Positions 47,101-59,310 of a DNA stretch of 64,000 nucleotides are shown in pieces; the stretch's first letter is position 1; each line of letters starts with the position of its first letter. A program made the position numbers and the translations under genes. The DNA is from Gavia stellata (lineage: Eukaryota; Chordata; Aves; Gaviiformes; Gaviidae). The DNA lies in assembly GCF_030936135.1 (NCBI RefSeq), contig NC_082611.1, forward strand, positions 12,601,001-12,665,000, in the 5' to 3' direction. Below the pieces are notes generated by a model. That model saw only the letters and a program-made list of their open reading frames with translations, ran no database searches and had not been told where the DNA came from.

Positions 47101-50100
47101 TAGAGACAGAGTCCTGCTCTCCCACATACAGGACATTATCTTTCTGGCAATTAACATAATTAAAACAATAAGAAGTTTGTATCAAAAAAACATTCTAGAA
47201 TGCTAGCAAAGTTTCTTTTTATACCTTTCGTCTTTGTAAAATACAGAATTATCTATAGAAAACTATGTTAAAAAGAATGCAATTGTTTGCAAATTCCAGC
47301 TCTTAAAATTTGGACAGGGCTTTCCTTGTATTTTCCTGCAAATTTTGTCCTAGTTTTGTGAAAGAATTAAGATCATGCATTTCACCAGCACCCCTGCGTT
47401 ACTCAGTGCACAGATGTGTGAGTGGGCAGATTTCAGATTGTATGTGCAAATGTAAATCTGATATTGCCCAATTTTTCAGTTCTTGGCTTTGTAAACCACA
47501 AAACATCAGTGCAGTGTGTGCGCCAGTGTGCAAGACGGGAGGAAGGCTGTGGTATGTGCTGTACTGAAGTGCAAACTGCTAATTAGGAGAATGGAAGAGG
47601 AAATGGGGTAATGATTCTCTTGTACAGCAATGGGGTCTCTGCACAGCCTCATGACTGCACCAAAATCCCATTTTCAGAGGGGAATGGCTGCTGAATCCCC
47701 AGTGATAAGGACTTGTCTCCATTCATGGAGTGCTCCTTGGTGTAGTAAACCCAGTGGAGTACAACGCCATGACACAAACCCTCCCAAATCTGCTTCTTTC
47801 TGCAGAAACATGCCATCATATTTCCTGAGCCCTGAAAAAGGGGGCTGGGAGGAGATAAGGGAAGAGATATAAAGACAAGAAAATACTTCAGTTGGACCAT
47901 TTTCTCTCTGCCAGTATACAGAAAAGTTTATGCAAATTAGAATCAGCCACAGGGCTTCTGGGAAGTTGCCAGTGGCACTCTCAGTGTCTCAAAGTTAAGG
48001 TATGAGTGAAATTAAGAGAGGGAAGTCTTTTAAAGCCGTTTCTAAGTAGCCAATAAAAACATCCAGTTCCATTCAGCAGCAATTGCTTTGGAAATCTACA
48101 TCGGCAGCTTTGGACACTCAGGATCACTTTTTCTTTTTTATGCTGCACAAAACTCTGCTTGTGGCTCATTTTTTAAAACCAGATTCAGCTTTAGCGCTGC
48201 CTTTCAAGTACACATTTGAGAGATCATCATACGCAGAGCAGAGAAAGGATGCTGAATGAATCACAAGAGATGATCTATTTGCCAAAGATATGCAGGCTGT
48301 ACCATTCTTGGTATTTCATGCAGTGGCTCTGTCACACGAAGAGGATTCATATGTGATCTGTAACAACTCAATGAGCGCAACACCATAAAAACCAGTGGGT
48401 TTACCTCCCCAGCCTCAAGTCTAGTGTTTCCCTCTCCCCCCCCAAATCACACCCCTCCTACCCTTCTACTACCACCACAACCGCATGTTGGCACAAAATG
48501 AACAGAAAATAACCACACTCAGATCTGCCTGCCACCCGCCAGTGGAAACTGGGAATTCACTGGAATTCAGGGAACTGGAGGCAGGTCACATGCATTACAC
48601 CCTTGATACCGCAATTTATCTGCACAGTTGATATTTTAGAGTTTCATGTATGTTGTTCAGTTTCCCTGAAATTAACCTTTAAAAAAAAAAAGAAAAACCC
48701 ACAGTCTTTCAGGGGGATCAGAAACCAATTTCAGGAAACACTACCAACTGATGGTAAACGCAGCCACTGAGAGTAAATGCATTCTTCTGTGTATGTTTCG
48801 AACTAAGTTTTCTATTGAGTTTCATACAGAAACAGAGGAGGAAAAGTGTAGAATGCTACATAACTTACTGCTGGAATACCACATTGCTATATATTGCAGA
48901 CTTATCAGTGGTGAGCTATTTTTAGTATGGCCCATGAGCATGCAAGAAGTGAGGACGTGTTTTTTTCCAGTGCTTGAATGAGGCAAGCTGCTTTTTCCAG
49001 CCCTGACACCTGGAAGCCTCCAGTGCGGGGATCCCTCAGCACTGCTCCACAGCCACAGTGCACACCCTCACCCTGGGCTTCCCTGGTCTGCAGCCCAATG
49101 GTCAATGACTGTGCGGGGGAAAACAGGACACCAAGAAAGTAAGCGTAAAATATGCGAGGAATAAAAAGCCAGAATGAAGGGAGGAAAACGGAGGGAGTTA
49201 GGTGATATCCTTTCAGCTAATTCAAAATTTGTAAGACAAATGTATCTAGAAGTGAGCTTCAAATGTCTTTGATTTTCATCTTTTCAAAAATAAGCTATTT
49301 TTAGCAGTAAAGCTAAGGTCTGGACCCCACTGCTCTATTCTGGGTGCAAGTCTGCTTTTCCATTTCGCTAAAAACATCTACTTGGAGATCTTTGCCCAGC
49401 TGCCACTAGCAGCGTTTTAGATGCAGAAGTCAAGTCTAACACGAAGTCACATTTCATCCTTCCATAGCCACGGCACATCCATCACATTCCTATTAAAGAA
49501 CCAGCACGTACTACAGAACAAAATGTTCACCTTGCTCAACAAAGGAAAAAATTCCTGAGAAATATCCTAAGATCACGGACATTGTACTATTGTTACTGTG
49601 TTTATATACTATTATAACTGGAAATCTTCTGAAGGACTCTGATGAAGGTCCTGCCAAGCCTTTAGCAAAGAAATCTAAACTCACAAAAGATTTCCTCCTG
49701 ACCAAAGCATATACTATAAGCATGGACTTGAGAAGATGCTGGAGCATTTTTAACGTACCCAGAAATTCTGGGTCTCTGGCAGGCCTCTGAAGCTAAGCAA
49801 ACCTCTCAGGGTGTGCAGGACTTTGTCTGTAAGTGCGTGCTCCACCTTCGCCATGTGTAAGTCACAGCGCTGTATGAGATTAGAAAGGGACAGAGCTCTC
49901 ACTGATTAAATGGAAAATCCATACTCCATACTCCCTGTTAGTATTTTAGCCTTTTCTTATAGACTCAGGTAGAGAGGATGTAAACCTATTTATATGGGAA
50001 ATCATTAGAGAGAGCACAGGATTTAAATTCACATTCATCAGTTTATTGGTATTTCTTGGTATTATTGTAGTAGGTACTTAATTGCATCTGTTTGCCTATA

Positions 50101-53100
50101 AAAGTTCTTGAGTGAAAAAGCCCCAACACTTGACATTTGAAGAATTATATCTGCTTTTTCTTGACAAGTTATCACACAGCTAATGTGTATTTTCAAACTG
50201 GTGATTAAAGAAATCTAATTACAGAACTTCAGCTTAGATATATACTGAAACAGCAATCACCTGAAGGTTGCATTAAATTATGTTGAATGGGGCTGCTATA
50301 TCAGGAATATACAGATCATTCTGTTTAGAAGTAAACCCAGAAAATCATGGACATAGTTTTGGTACTGCTGCAGAAACTGAGAGGTTACTCAGGCCATACT
50401 CCAAGTCATGGTATGAGACAGCCAGAACAGGTTAGCTGGAGCAAAGAACTAAAGGGAAGTACAAATTTAAACTGTTTGCCTATAGGAATAGCTTCAGCCA
50501 CCTTACCAAAAGGTTTTTCTGTGAGTAACATTATATTAGAATGACTTGTGGTTTGAGGTCATCACATGTCACTCACTACTCATATGTTCAATAAGTTTTT
50601 GAAGGTCACCTTGGCAAGCTCAATTCAATTTGTGTATGTGACTAAGTCTAACGCTTCCTCTAGACTCATTATCAGACATTTTACCAGTATTTTGACGTTA
50701 TTATGAACTGAAATAGATCTGCAATTGAAATACAGCACAGCTTTTCTTTCCAGTTTAAGACATCTGATAATAGGACTTCTTACAGTGTCAGAGGACAAAG
50801 CTGTCCTTAAAAAGTGAGTCACCACCACAGACGTCAAACCTCCCAACAAGGGCAATTCAGTGAGATGTCTGCAGAACTCCAGGAGGAAATCCTCCAGGCT
50901 GGGCACTCTTCCCACTTTCATATCCTCAGTTACCTAATTTACTGATAGGAGACATCAAGGCCTGCATGGTAAGCTACACTAATTTTACATAATGCAGTAT
51001 TTCTTCATAATTAATCCAAAAGAGTGTGTGGTGAGGTCTGTATTTAACTAATATAGATATTTCTAAAATTAGAGAATGCTTCATCAATATCTTTAGATGA
51101 TGTTTCTAATTTAGGATTTTAACGACAGATGCCAAAAATTCTACATTTAAAGGACTTTTGGCTTGTGTCAGAAATAGCCAGTTTATTCTCCTGATTCCTA
51201 GAAATTCTGCTGGAGTTGGAATATGGTGAAGCTAATCTATTCTGAAGACAACTTGTTGAGTTCACATGTAAAATTGGCCGAGGTTTGCAATAAATCTGGA
51301 GAGACATCATGTCTGAAGAAAAAAATCCAATTCTTTTTCCACAAGACCAATTATGGTGGGTTTTTTTTTTTTCCTTTCCTTTTCTTGGTAAACGAGGAAT
51401 TAATATTTGTATGCTGAAGCAGACTGTTGAGCCACCTATCAGGACCTCCAGGGACAGGGGAGAAACAGAAATCTGACTAATTTCTCAGTACTTTGACAAC
51501 TGAGAAATTAAAATTCATATTAGCTATTTCTTGTCTAGATCTTTGCAGATATATAACTAGCCAAGGCTATAAGACAGTAATAAAACCTACATAGGATCTA
51601 TCCATACAGTAGAATAAAAGATGCACGTTCACTAGTTTCTATCTGTCGGGTATAGGAGTTATTAGATACTGCAGGACCCTAATATATTCCATCAGCATAA
51701 GAGTTTGGGTAGGTTAGGATTTTGAGATTAGACTACAACTGTAAAAAAGACCTGTCAATTAAGATAGATTACAGTAATCACATTAGAAATATGGAGGTCA
51801 GCATGTCATGCAGTAGGAAAGCCCACAAAAGATGTTTTCTCAAGGCTGAGCATTAATAGTGATTTATTCAGATCCAGGCTTGATGACTTCAAGTACTAAA
51901 AATCCAACCAAGTCATCTGAAAGTGTCTCAGTGCATTGTGAAAGAAATATGATTGTCCACCTGGATCTGGATGAGAAGCTGTAGATACTGCTATGCCACC
52001 AGTTTCCAATTTCTCACCTTCCTATGTGCTACTTCTGTCTCCTGTAATAGCACTGTATTGGTCTTTGTTCACTTTAAGAACAAGACCACTTTTTCCCTTT
52101 TAATTTGGACCATTGAGTCTCTCTACATTCAAGGAAACAGAACTGAAATTTGGGTCCATTTGACCATATTAAGAATGAATTTTAATCAGTTTCTGTGGAC
52201 TGAAAACCAAAGGTGACGGAACATTTGAGTCATTTGCTCCACCTCACCTCAACCATAAAAATCTCCTCATATGTGGATTATGCTCATGAATGAAATGCAT
52301 CAGAAATTGATTCCACAACCTTTGAATTACTTCAGCAGAAGCTCAGCATTTGCATGTGGTTTGAATAGACGGAATCATGGGAGCACCAGAAAGGGCATCA
52401 ACACTGTTCACCTTCAGCAGCAAATGCAAATTCGTAATCACATAAACTGTGCAGGACACCATCTAACAGGCACTGAAAACAAAGAGAAGTGGTAGAAAAT
52501 GCCTGTCAGAATTGGAAGCTATAAGAGCAGACAGTAAAGATACCATTAAAATAGTAATAAAGAGACACTGGAGGCCTTTTTGGATTATGAATTTTTTTTT
52601 TTTTTGCTTGGTGTCCTCAAGGTTCCCACTCAAAAATAAATTTTCCTCAAAGCTTATGACCTCTCCTGTGCTCTCTTTACAGTCAGCGTCCCCTTCCCAT
52701 ATTACATGGATATATAACTGCCTGAGGACTCTAACTGCATGTACAAACAGTAACCTCGCCTCCAAAACCCACAGCACAGTTCCGTGCCATGGTTGATTTT
52801 CCTGTGCCGTGTTACCACTCTCCTTTCATGGGCTTGGGATCTGAAAAGACATGAGAATGGGGAACTGGAGAAACAGAGGATGTGGCTTCAATAGCAAGGG
52901 AGAGAGCTGCCAGGGCAGCGAGGGAGGCAATGGAAAGGGAGCGGAGGTCTGTACTGTCTTAGTTTGGAAAGGATCACTCAGGTATTGTGGTAGCCAGACT
53001 GAAGTAAAATTAGCAAATGGCTCTGAAATTCAAGGTCTATGTTCCTTCAGCCTGCACTGAAACGTCTGTAGTCCAGTAAGTGTATCTGGAAGCCAAACTA

Positions 53101-56100
53101 GCTTCATATGGTTCTGCTTTAAAATATCCAGTTCAGTATTTATAATAGCAGTTCCCCTGTAAGAATGGCAGCCTGCTACCTCTGCAATTAGCACCAACAT
53201 TATTTTTAGGGATCCAAAGTTCCTCTATCAATTGTGGAGTATGCACATACATACATACACACACACATACACACACATACAACCAAGCAACACAAATCTC
53301 TCATTTGTATTAAAAAAACACCAGAAAGCCTGCTGCCCTTTCACAACACACTTACCAACGATTTGAGGCTTTCCTTTTTTTTTTTTTCACTCAACTAATT
53401 ACCAAGAAGGATGTCTAAAGTACTGAAATGTAGAAAACCCAAACCACATTTTTGTACGGTTAACTGTTCAGCATTTGAATTCATAAGACTAATGTGAATC
53501 TTGATTTGACTTAGTTAATATCAACAAAAGAACTTCCACTGAACATCAGACAGGGTCCACTTAGCCTGGGCTCAAGGAAACCAGCATTAACTGCCCCAGA
53601 AGAAGGAACTAACATAATTTAAAATAAACAGTTCCAGAATAGCCAGCTTAGAAAGAAGCTTTCCTCATAGCCTCAGACAGTTAATTTATTACTTATTTGA
53701 AGTATAACAGTTTATATCTCTTACAGAGATATACTTCAGACAATTTAGACTATTCAAAGGAACTTATGGGAGGGAGAGGCTCAACTCTTACTGTTTTAGT
53801 ACATAGTTAAGCTTAATTCGCTTAACTTCCAAAAGACACAGCTTTTCATCCTAGCCAGTAGACACGTGCACTTTCTCACAACTAATACTCACAGCAATCC
53901 TTTTTAGAAGACAAACCCCACTAATTTCTATCATCCATCCTAGATGGATGGGATCTGACTTGTACATTATCTGCAGAACAGCACGAATTCCAGAAATTAT
54001 TAATTCTGTACCAACTGGCTAGCCCTTGTATAGGTATAGGCATGATGCTTATCAAGGCTTGATAACAAATTGGTGACATCTCAAAATGTATTTTGTTCTT
54101 GGCATAATGACTTGTGTATGCTGTGACAACTGTGCCATACACACATGGTTCTTCATGATATCTAGCATGACAATTAGTATCAGTGTAAAGTGAGTCATTT
54201 TTATAGCCATTTTACCTGGAAGTAAATGACTAAAAGGATAAGAGGATGAGCTGTATTCATCAGGCCCACTCTATTATCTCTTAACTTAGAAAATGACAGT
54301 ATGGATAGTATGGAAATGGAAATGTATAAGGAAATGTCTAGTCACAATAGTTACAACTTCTGGGCACGTCCCAAACTCTGACCTTAATACCTAGTTAAAG
54401 CGGGTGATGGAGGTTCACACTTCTCTCAGTGCTGCTGGTTTCAGTGCATCTGAAAGCAGACTCAGAAACAGTGTGGTGTCTAATTTACTTGCAAAATCAA
54501 AGAATTCCGATTTCAGGGGTTTCATTTAAATGAAAATTCAGATTCTGGAGAAGAAAACAAAACCCACTAAAACAGGAAGGATGGTGTTGTGGTTAAGTTT
54601 CTAGTATGGGGCTCTGAAGACCTGAATTATGTTCCATTCCTAGCCCTTCTACAGACTATCTCACTCTGTGACTTTAAGCAAATCACTAAATCTCTTGGTG
54701 CTTCAGTTCTCCTTTTCTAAAGATGATGTGCTGATTTGGTCAGTTTAGATAATGAGTGCTTTCATGTAAGAGCTACCATTTACAATATCAGCACAAGAGA
54801 GGCTCTAACCTCAAAACACTAATAGTAAAATATGTGACCCTATTTACTTGAACTGTTCTGACAAGAAAATAGCAATTTATTAGACTTGGAAAAATACTTT
54901 GATTACTCATTGACAAGTGTCTTCATAACAATAACACAACTGAGTGATTTAACATTCCCATATTAATTCTCACACTGATCACCCACTTGTTATACCAAAT
55001 TCTAAACAACATGCTATTCCACAGACACATTGGCTTGCCAATTAATCCAGCTTCATAACAGAATCAGTGTCTGCTTCTATTCTCAAAGATTAGGAACAAA
55101 GCTGAAATGGGGAGTGCCTGCTCATTTTCTAAGCCTTTCAAGTTTTTTGATATTTTTTTTTTCCAGAGGACTGTCCTTGCAGGGGGGATGAATTCAGCAG
55201 GGTGTGGAGTGCCCTGTAAGGGAATTTATACTGGGGAATACCATACATGGTATCACAACCTCCTCCCTCTTGGTGGTTTCACAGGGTGAAGAAAGGCTTG
55301 GAGCATAAATAAAGGAAGCTCTGCCTGCATTACACTGCTGCTAGAAGGGCTAAGAGTGTGGGTTTTGAAAAACAAACTAACAAACAGGCAAATGTATCCC
55401 CAACAGATACAGTACTCTCCTACCTTCAAAACTACCTTCAGAACCATGCTCTTCCCCCTTCCTGCCTCCTGGCAGACCTTTCCTGGCATCCATAGTCCCA
55501 GTGCTTTCTGAACAGATTCCCTCTAGCCTTTGCCCTGTTTCTAGTCACTAAGCCACGCTCCTGCTGTGCAAATGCCTAGCAATTCCTCTGACTTTTCTGT
55601 CATTTTCCAAGCCAATGTTTACAAAATAGAATAAGGACTTTTATTTTTAACAAAAGCTGAGTTTGTTCTTTATCCTAGCTTTTGGAGATTTACTGATATG
55701 ACCCTTCAGATCAAAAACGTTTACTTTCCTGCCCCAAGAAACAAGGGAGAAGGGGGTATGGGATAATGTCTCCCAGTCATTTTCTTTCTCCCCAGACTTT
55801 GCCTTTCTTTTCTGAGACCACCAGCAGGGAAGAAAGAGAACACAATTTGTTTCTGCAAGTGAAAAGGTACTTTGTGAAGAGGAGAAAAAAAAGCATTTCA
55901 CAAGGAAGGCTTTACTTACCAAACAGACTCTAAGGAGAGTCTAATTCACCTTGCAGGAAGCAACAAAAGTGCTCATTAAGCTGAGTGACAGAGCACAGAT
56001 CAGAATATCTGAACTGGCAGCAGTGCTTTCAACTTCAGTCGTTTCTGGAGACCTTCTTTCTATGTGTGCTCTGCGCTAGCTCCCAGTTTATGCACTGCTC

Positions 56101-58440
56101 TCTACTGGGTAGAGTAATCTCATTTTATCCAACCCTGCCGGTATGGAGCTCTTTCCAAGGCCCAGATTATGGGGATTTTAAGTAGAGGGAAAGGAGGTAA
56201 GAAAGGAAACAGAAGGATGGGAATGGGGGCTTGCAAAAGGAAACACAAGTGGGTAAAATTGAAGATATCCCAAGAAAGCTCAACCTGTGGGACGCTCAAG
56301 TCTAAAACCCCAGCTCTTCCTGTCACAAAATCTTCACTCACTGTACAAGTCTCCTTCGCATATTACGACTGATGCCCACTTCTCCTGGGCAAGCCTTTTC
56401 AAGGCACCTTATGGAGCACCCCGGACCACTCTCATTGTGATTCACGTAGAGATCGTATCAAAGTCTGTAAGCAGCAGCTTGACGCACTTGGCTTTTGGTG
56501 TCTGAGCTGGCAGGCTCACTCCGTCACTCTCCTCAGCGCATGGGAGCTCACCTACCCATTCGAGTCCTGCCAAGCTCTGAAGCTTTGCAACTAAATACTA
56601 TTACCACATTCCTGCTCAATGAAGAAGACTTTTTGGACAGACGCTTTGTCAGCTGCACTACTCAGTACATGGCAGACAGACTGCATGTGCACCTGGAGGA
56701 TCTTTCTTTCCCCTGTGATCTTACAAAATTAAAAATTACATGAGAGTGGAACAGCTTTCCTGGCACACCTACAGCAACTGGCAGCCAACCTCCATCTCAT
56801 CTGAGAAACACTCGTACCACTGTGCTGCATTACAGCCACGCTGTGCTCCACTCCTTAAAGCCACAGTGATGGCAGGAGCCAACAGTGCAGTAGCAGGAAG
56901 GTAGCTGGGCTGGGCGCCTCAGGGGCTAGGCAAGGAGTTAGAGGATCTGAGCTATACTTTTGGCTCTAATTTACCTTATTGTGACACAGTTAAGCACTTC
57001 AAATCTCTTTTCTTTGGAGGGGTGGCCGGGAGGAAGGGGACTTTGTCTTGCCTAAGTAGACTTTAAGCTGTTAAGGGCAAGGCCTGGTTGTACTACCTGT
57101 CTGAACATGAACAGTGCCTTATACAAAACAGCCTGCATGGAACTGCATGGAGCACACTACACCAAAGCAAATAGTGGCAAAACGTTTCTCACTATTGCAT
57201 GTTCAAATTCTAAAGTAAGTTTCAGTTCCACCATTCCTTCATGCTTTTGTTTTACACAGAAAAGCAGCTGAGCTTCCCTCCCCCAGCTGCTTATGCCAAA
57301 CCTTAGCTTAAGCTCAGTTGCTCAAAAATTTTTTGAAAGAGGATTCTGAGCACAAAGTGAATCTTGGTGCCAGGTCTTAAAATTAATGATGAGCTCAGTT
57401 TCTCTGAATTCATGACAACTATACTCTCACATGACAGGACATAAGCAGTAGATTTTGGTGGCTAAAGCATCATCAGAAATTTCCAGGTTCACCTATTGTA
57501 CACTGGCTGCACATCACTGTAAGGCGCTGTATTGCCATCAGGTTAATCCAGTCTGTGACCACACTGGATTTTGAAGAGAAAATTCAGTCTCAAAGCAGGA
57601 AATACATTCCCTCAACTTCATCCTAAAGGACAACTCACAAGTCCTTGCCAGCCCCTGTCCCCTTAATCATTTGACAGGAACGTTTCCTCTTCATTGTCAC
57701 AAAACATTGTGTTGACTGCAAGGGGAAAAACATCCTCTCTCTGCTCCTGATGTAAAGAAGCATGCTGGCTGCAAAACCTGTATGTCATGCTGCATGTCCC
57801 CAACTGCACGTGCTCTGAAAGCAATACATTCATGTATTGATTCCAGATTCAAGAGTCAGTGGAATTCTCCACAAAGTTTCTGTATTTTTGCATGTGCCTA
57901 TGCAGATGAAATACTGCACAAGGTACGTATTAGGGCACTTAGCTTCAAAAAGACAAGGCATAATCAGAAGAAAGACTTCTTGGCCTTTTAAACAGGTGTT
58001 GGTTAATACTGTAAGAAACGTCCTCTTTGGAAGAAAGCACACTTTACTGGGGCCTACTTAAGGGAGCACATAAGACACTGGTTTGGTACGTGAGGTTTCA
58101 AATCTCCCTCTGGGCAAGCAGAACAGCATCCCAAGCCTCCTGCACTGCCTGCTGGCAAGGTTATAAACACAGCTGGGGATTTGAACAGTTACTTTTAAAT
58201 CTCATTACCCTGTAGAAAACCCCAGGGAAATTCTGTTTTGAGAACTCAAAACCCAGTGTAGCATCTGCACAGTCCTCTCAGTGGAAGGATCACAGATTTC
58301 CCTGAACGTTTTTTTTTCTCACTTTAAAACTATTATTGGTCTAAATCTGCTCCCCTTCTTGGACGTTTAAGTTATACATTAAGTCCTCTCACCTGTTCTG
58401 TCCATGCTGACCTGTTAGCTTTGAGGAGAGCAGCTATCTT
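44149..58440. other. Long intergenic stretch, no recognised gene
   Basis: AT-rich DNA with only short open frames. It contains a pyrimidine-rich block (about 44500-44960) followed by a purine-rich block (about 45330-45790), a CA/TACA microsatellite at 53241-53280, and an 82-codon plus frame at 56495-56743 of unknown meaning. Distal SOCS1 enhancers would be expected here, but none can be shown from sequence alone. Confidence 0.5.
53241..53280. repeat. CA / TACA microsatellite
   Basis: About 40 bp of alternating ACAT and CA units. Confidence 0.88.
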
Positions 58441-58955
58441 CACGTTAAAACTTCCCACGGTGGTTGCTTGCTTGGTTTTCTCGCCATTTTTTCCCCACGT
58501 TTTGAGCTAGCTGCCAGGTCAGAGCCTTGTTCATCGCCTACCTCTAGTGTCCCCTCGCCTCTGGCCTCAGAGCGCTCCAGTGCTCGGGCTTCCCAGGCAG
58601 CACCTCCTGCCGGGCCAGCCAGACCCTGCACCCGCTGCCTGCCGCTACCCAGGGGCACCTTCCGCACCACCGCTTCGCTGGGGCTGTCCAGAGAACACAG
58701 GAGAAAAGAGTAAGACCAGATTTAGTCGGACAGGAGAAACGGGGTCACCCGAGGCCGGAGACCAGCGCCAGCGGCGGAGCGGGGCGGGGAGCCCGCGGGG
58801 GCCTACCCCGCAGCCCCACCGCCGGGGTTCGGCAGCGGGGGCAGCTCCTGCCCGCGCCCGGCGGCACCGGCGGGCTGCGCGCCGGCAGCTGCCCAGGGCG
58901 CGCGGGGAGCTCCGGCTCCGGGCGCACTCCGCGGGAAGCCCGGCCGCCGCGGGCA

Positions 58956-58990
58956 CGGCTCGGCTCGGCTCGGCCCGGCTCGGCCCGGCC
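58956..58990. repeat. GGCTC/GGCCC pentamer tandem repeat
   Basis: About seven units of CGGCT or CGGCC just upstream of the SOCS1 response-element cluster. Confidence 0.8.
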
Positions 58991-58991
58991 G

Positions 58992-58998
58992 TGACTCA
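58992..58998 (+). promoter_or_regulatory. AP-1 site
   Basis: TGACTCA, a perfect AP-1 consensus, 5 bp before the ISRE. Confidence 0.6.
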
Positions 58999-59002
58999 TT
59001 CG

Positions 59003-59018
59003 GAAAGTGAAAGTGAAG
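59003..59018 (+). promoter_or_regulatory. ISRE / IRF element of SOCS1
   Basis: GAAAGTGAAAGTGAAG contains GAAANNGAAA, the interferon-stimulated response / IRF core. SOCS1 is a known interferon-induced feedback gene, and IRF1 action on its promoter is established in mammals. Confidence 0.75.
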
Positions 59019-59025
59019 CGGCGGC

Positions 59026-59031
59026 CACGTG
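59026..59031 (+). promoter_or_regulatory. E-box
   Basis: CACGTG palindrome between the ISRE and the GAS site. Confidence 0.5.
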
Positions 59032-59033
59032 CT

Positions 59034-59042
59034 TTCGGAGAA
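59034..59042 (+). promoter_or_regulatory. GAS (STAT) site of SOCS1
   Basis: TTCGGAGAA fits the STAT consensus TTCNNNGAA. It lies about 50 bp before the TATA-like element, as expected for a STAT feedback target. Confidence 0.72.
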
Positions 59043-59084
59043 GGCAGGGGAGGAGCCGCTGGGCAGAAAAGCGCCGCCGCCGCG

Positions 59085-59091
59085 TTAAATA
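59085..59091 (+). promoter_or_regulatory. TATA-like element
   Basis: TTAAATA in otherwise GC-rich DNA. A start site about 25-30 bp downstream would open the noncoding exon. Confidence 0.5.
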
Positions 59092-59115
59092 GAAAGCAGA
59101 GGCGATGAGCCGGCC

Positions 59116-59310
59116 CAGAGCGCTGGAGGTGCCGCCGGCCCGCGGGAGCCGCGGCTCGCTGCGGCGCCAGGCAGGGCCCCCGCGCGGAGGATGCTCAGCC
59201 GGCCGCCGGGGCCAGGACTAGCTGCCGGCTCCGGCGCGCCCCTGTCCGCAGCCCGCGCGTATGCTGCGCGCTGCGGGGGACGGCCCCCACTCGCGGCGCC
59301 CCGGGTGAAG
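59116..59310 (+). other. SOCS1: SOCS1 exon 1 (5' UTR)
   Basis: The 3' end is set by the donor GAAG|GTAAGG; the 5' end is an estimate from the TATA-like element. Known mammalian SOCS1 also has a noncoding first exon and a single coding exon. It contains upstream ATGs at 59191 and 59261. The first opens 40 codons in exon 1 and would continue nine codons into exon 2 before a stop at 61283; the second stops at 59306. Confidence 0.6.

Noticed and set aside
49780-49830. GAAGCTAAGCA string resembling the 5S rRNA interior
   Set aside because: Only about 11 bases match; the flanks do not follow 5S rRNA.
58547-59092. 181-codon arginine-rich plus frame that could suggest a protamine
   Set aside because: It lies in the SOCS1 CpG-island promoter, crosses the regulatory elements and shows composition-driven RRRR/AAGA patterns only.
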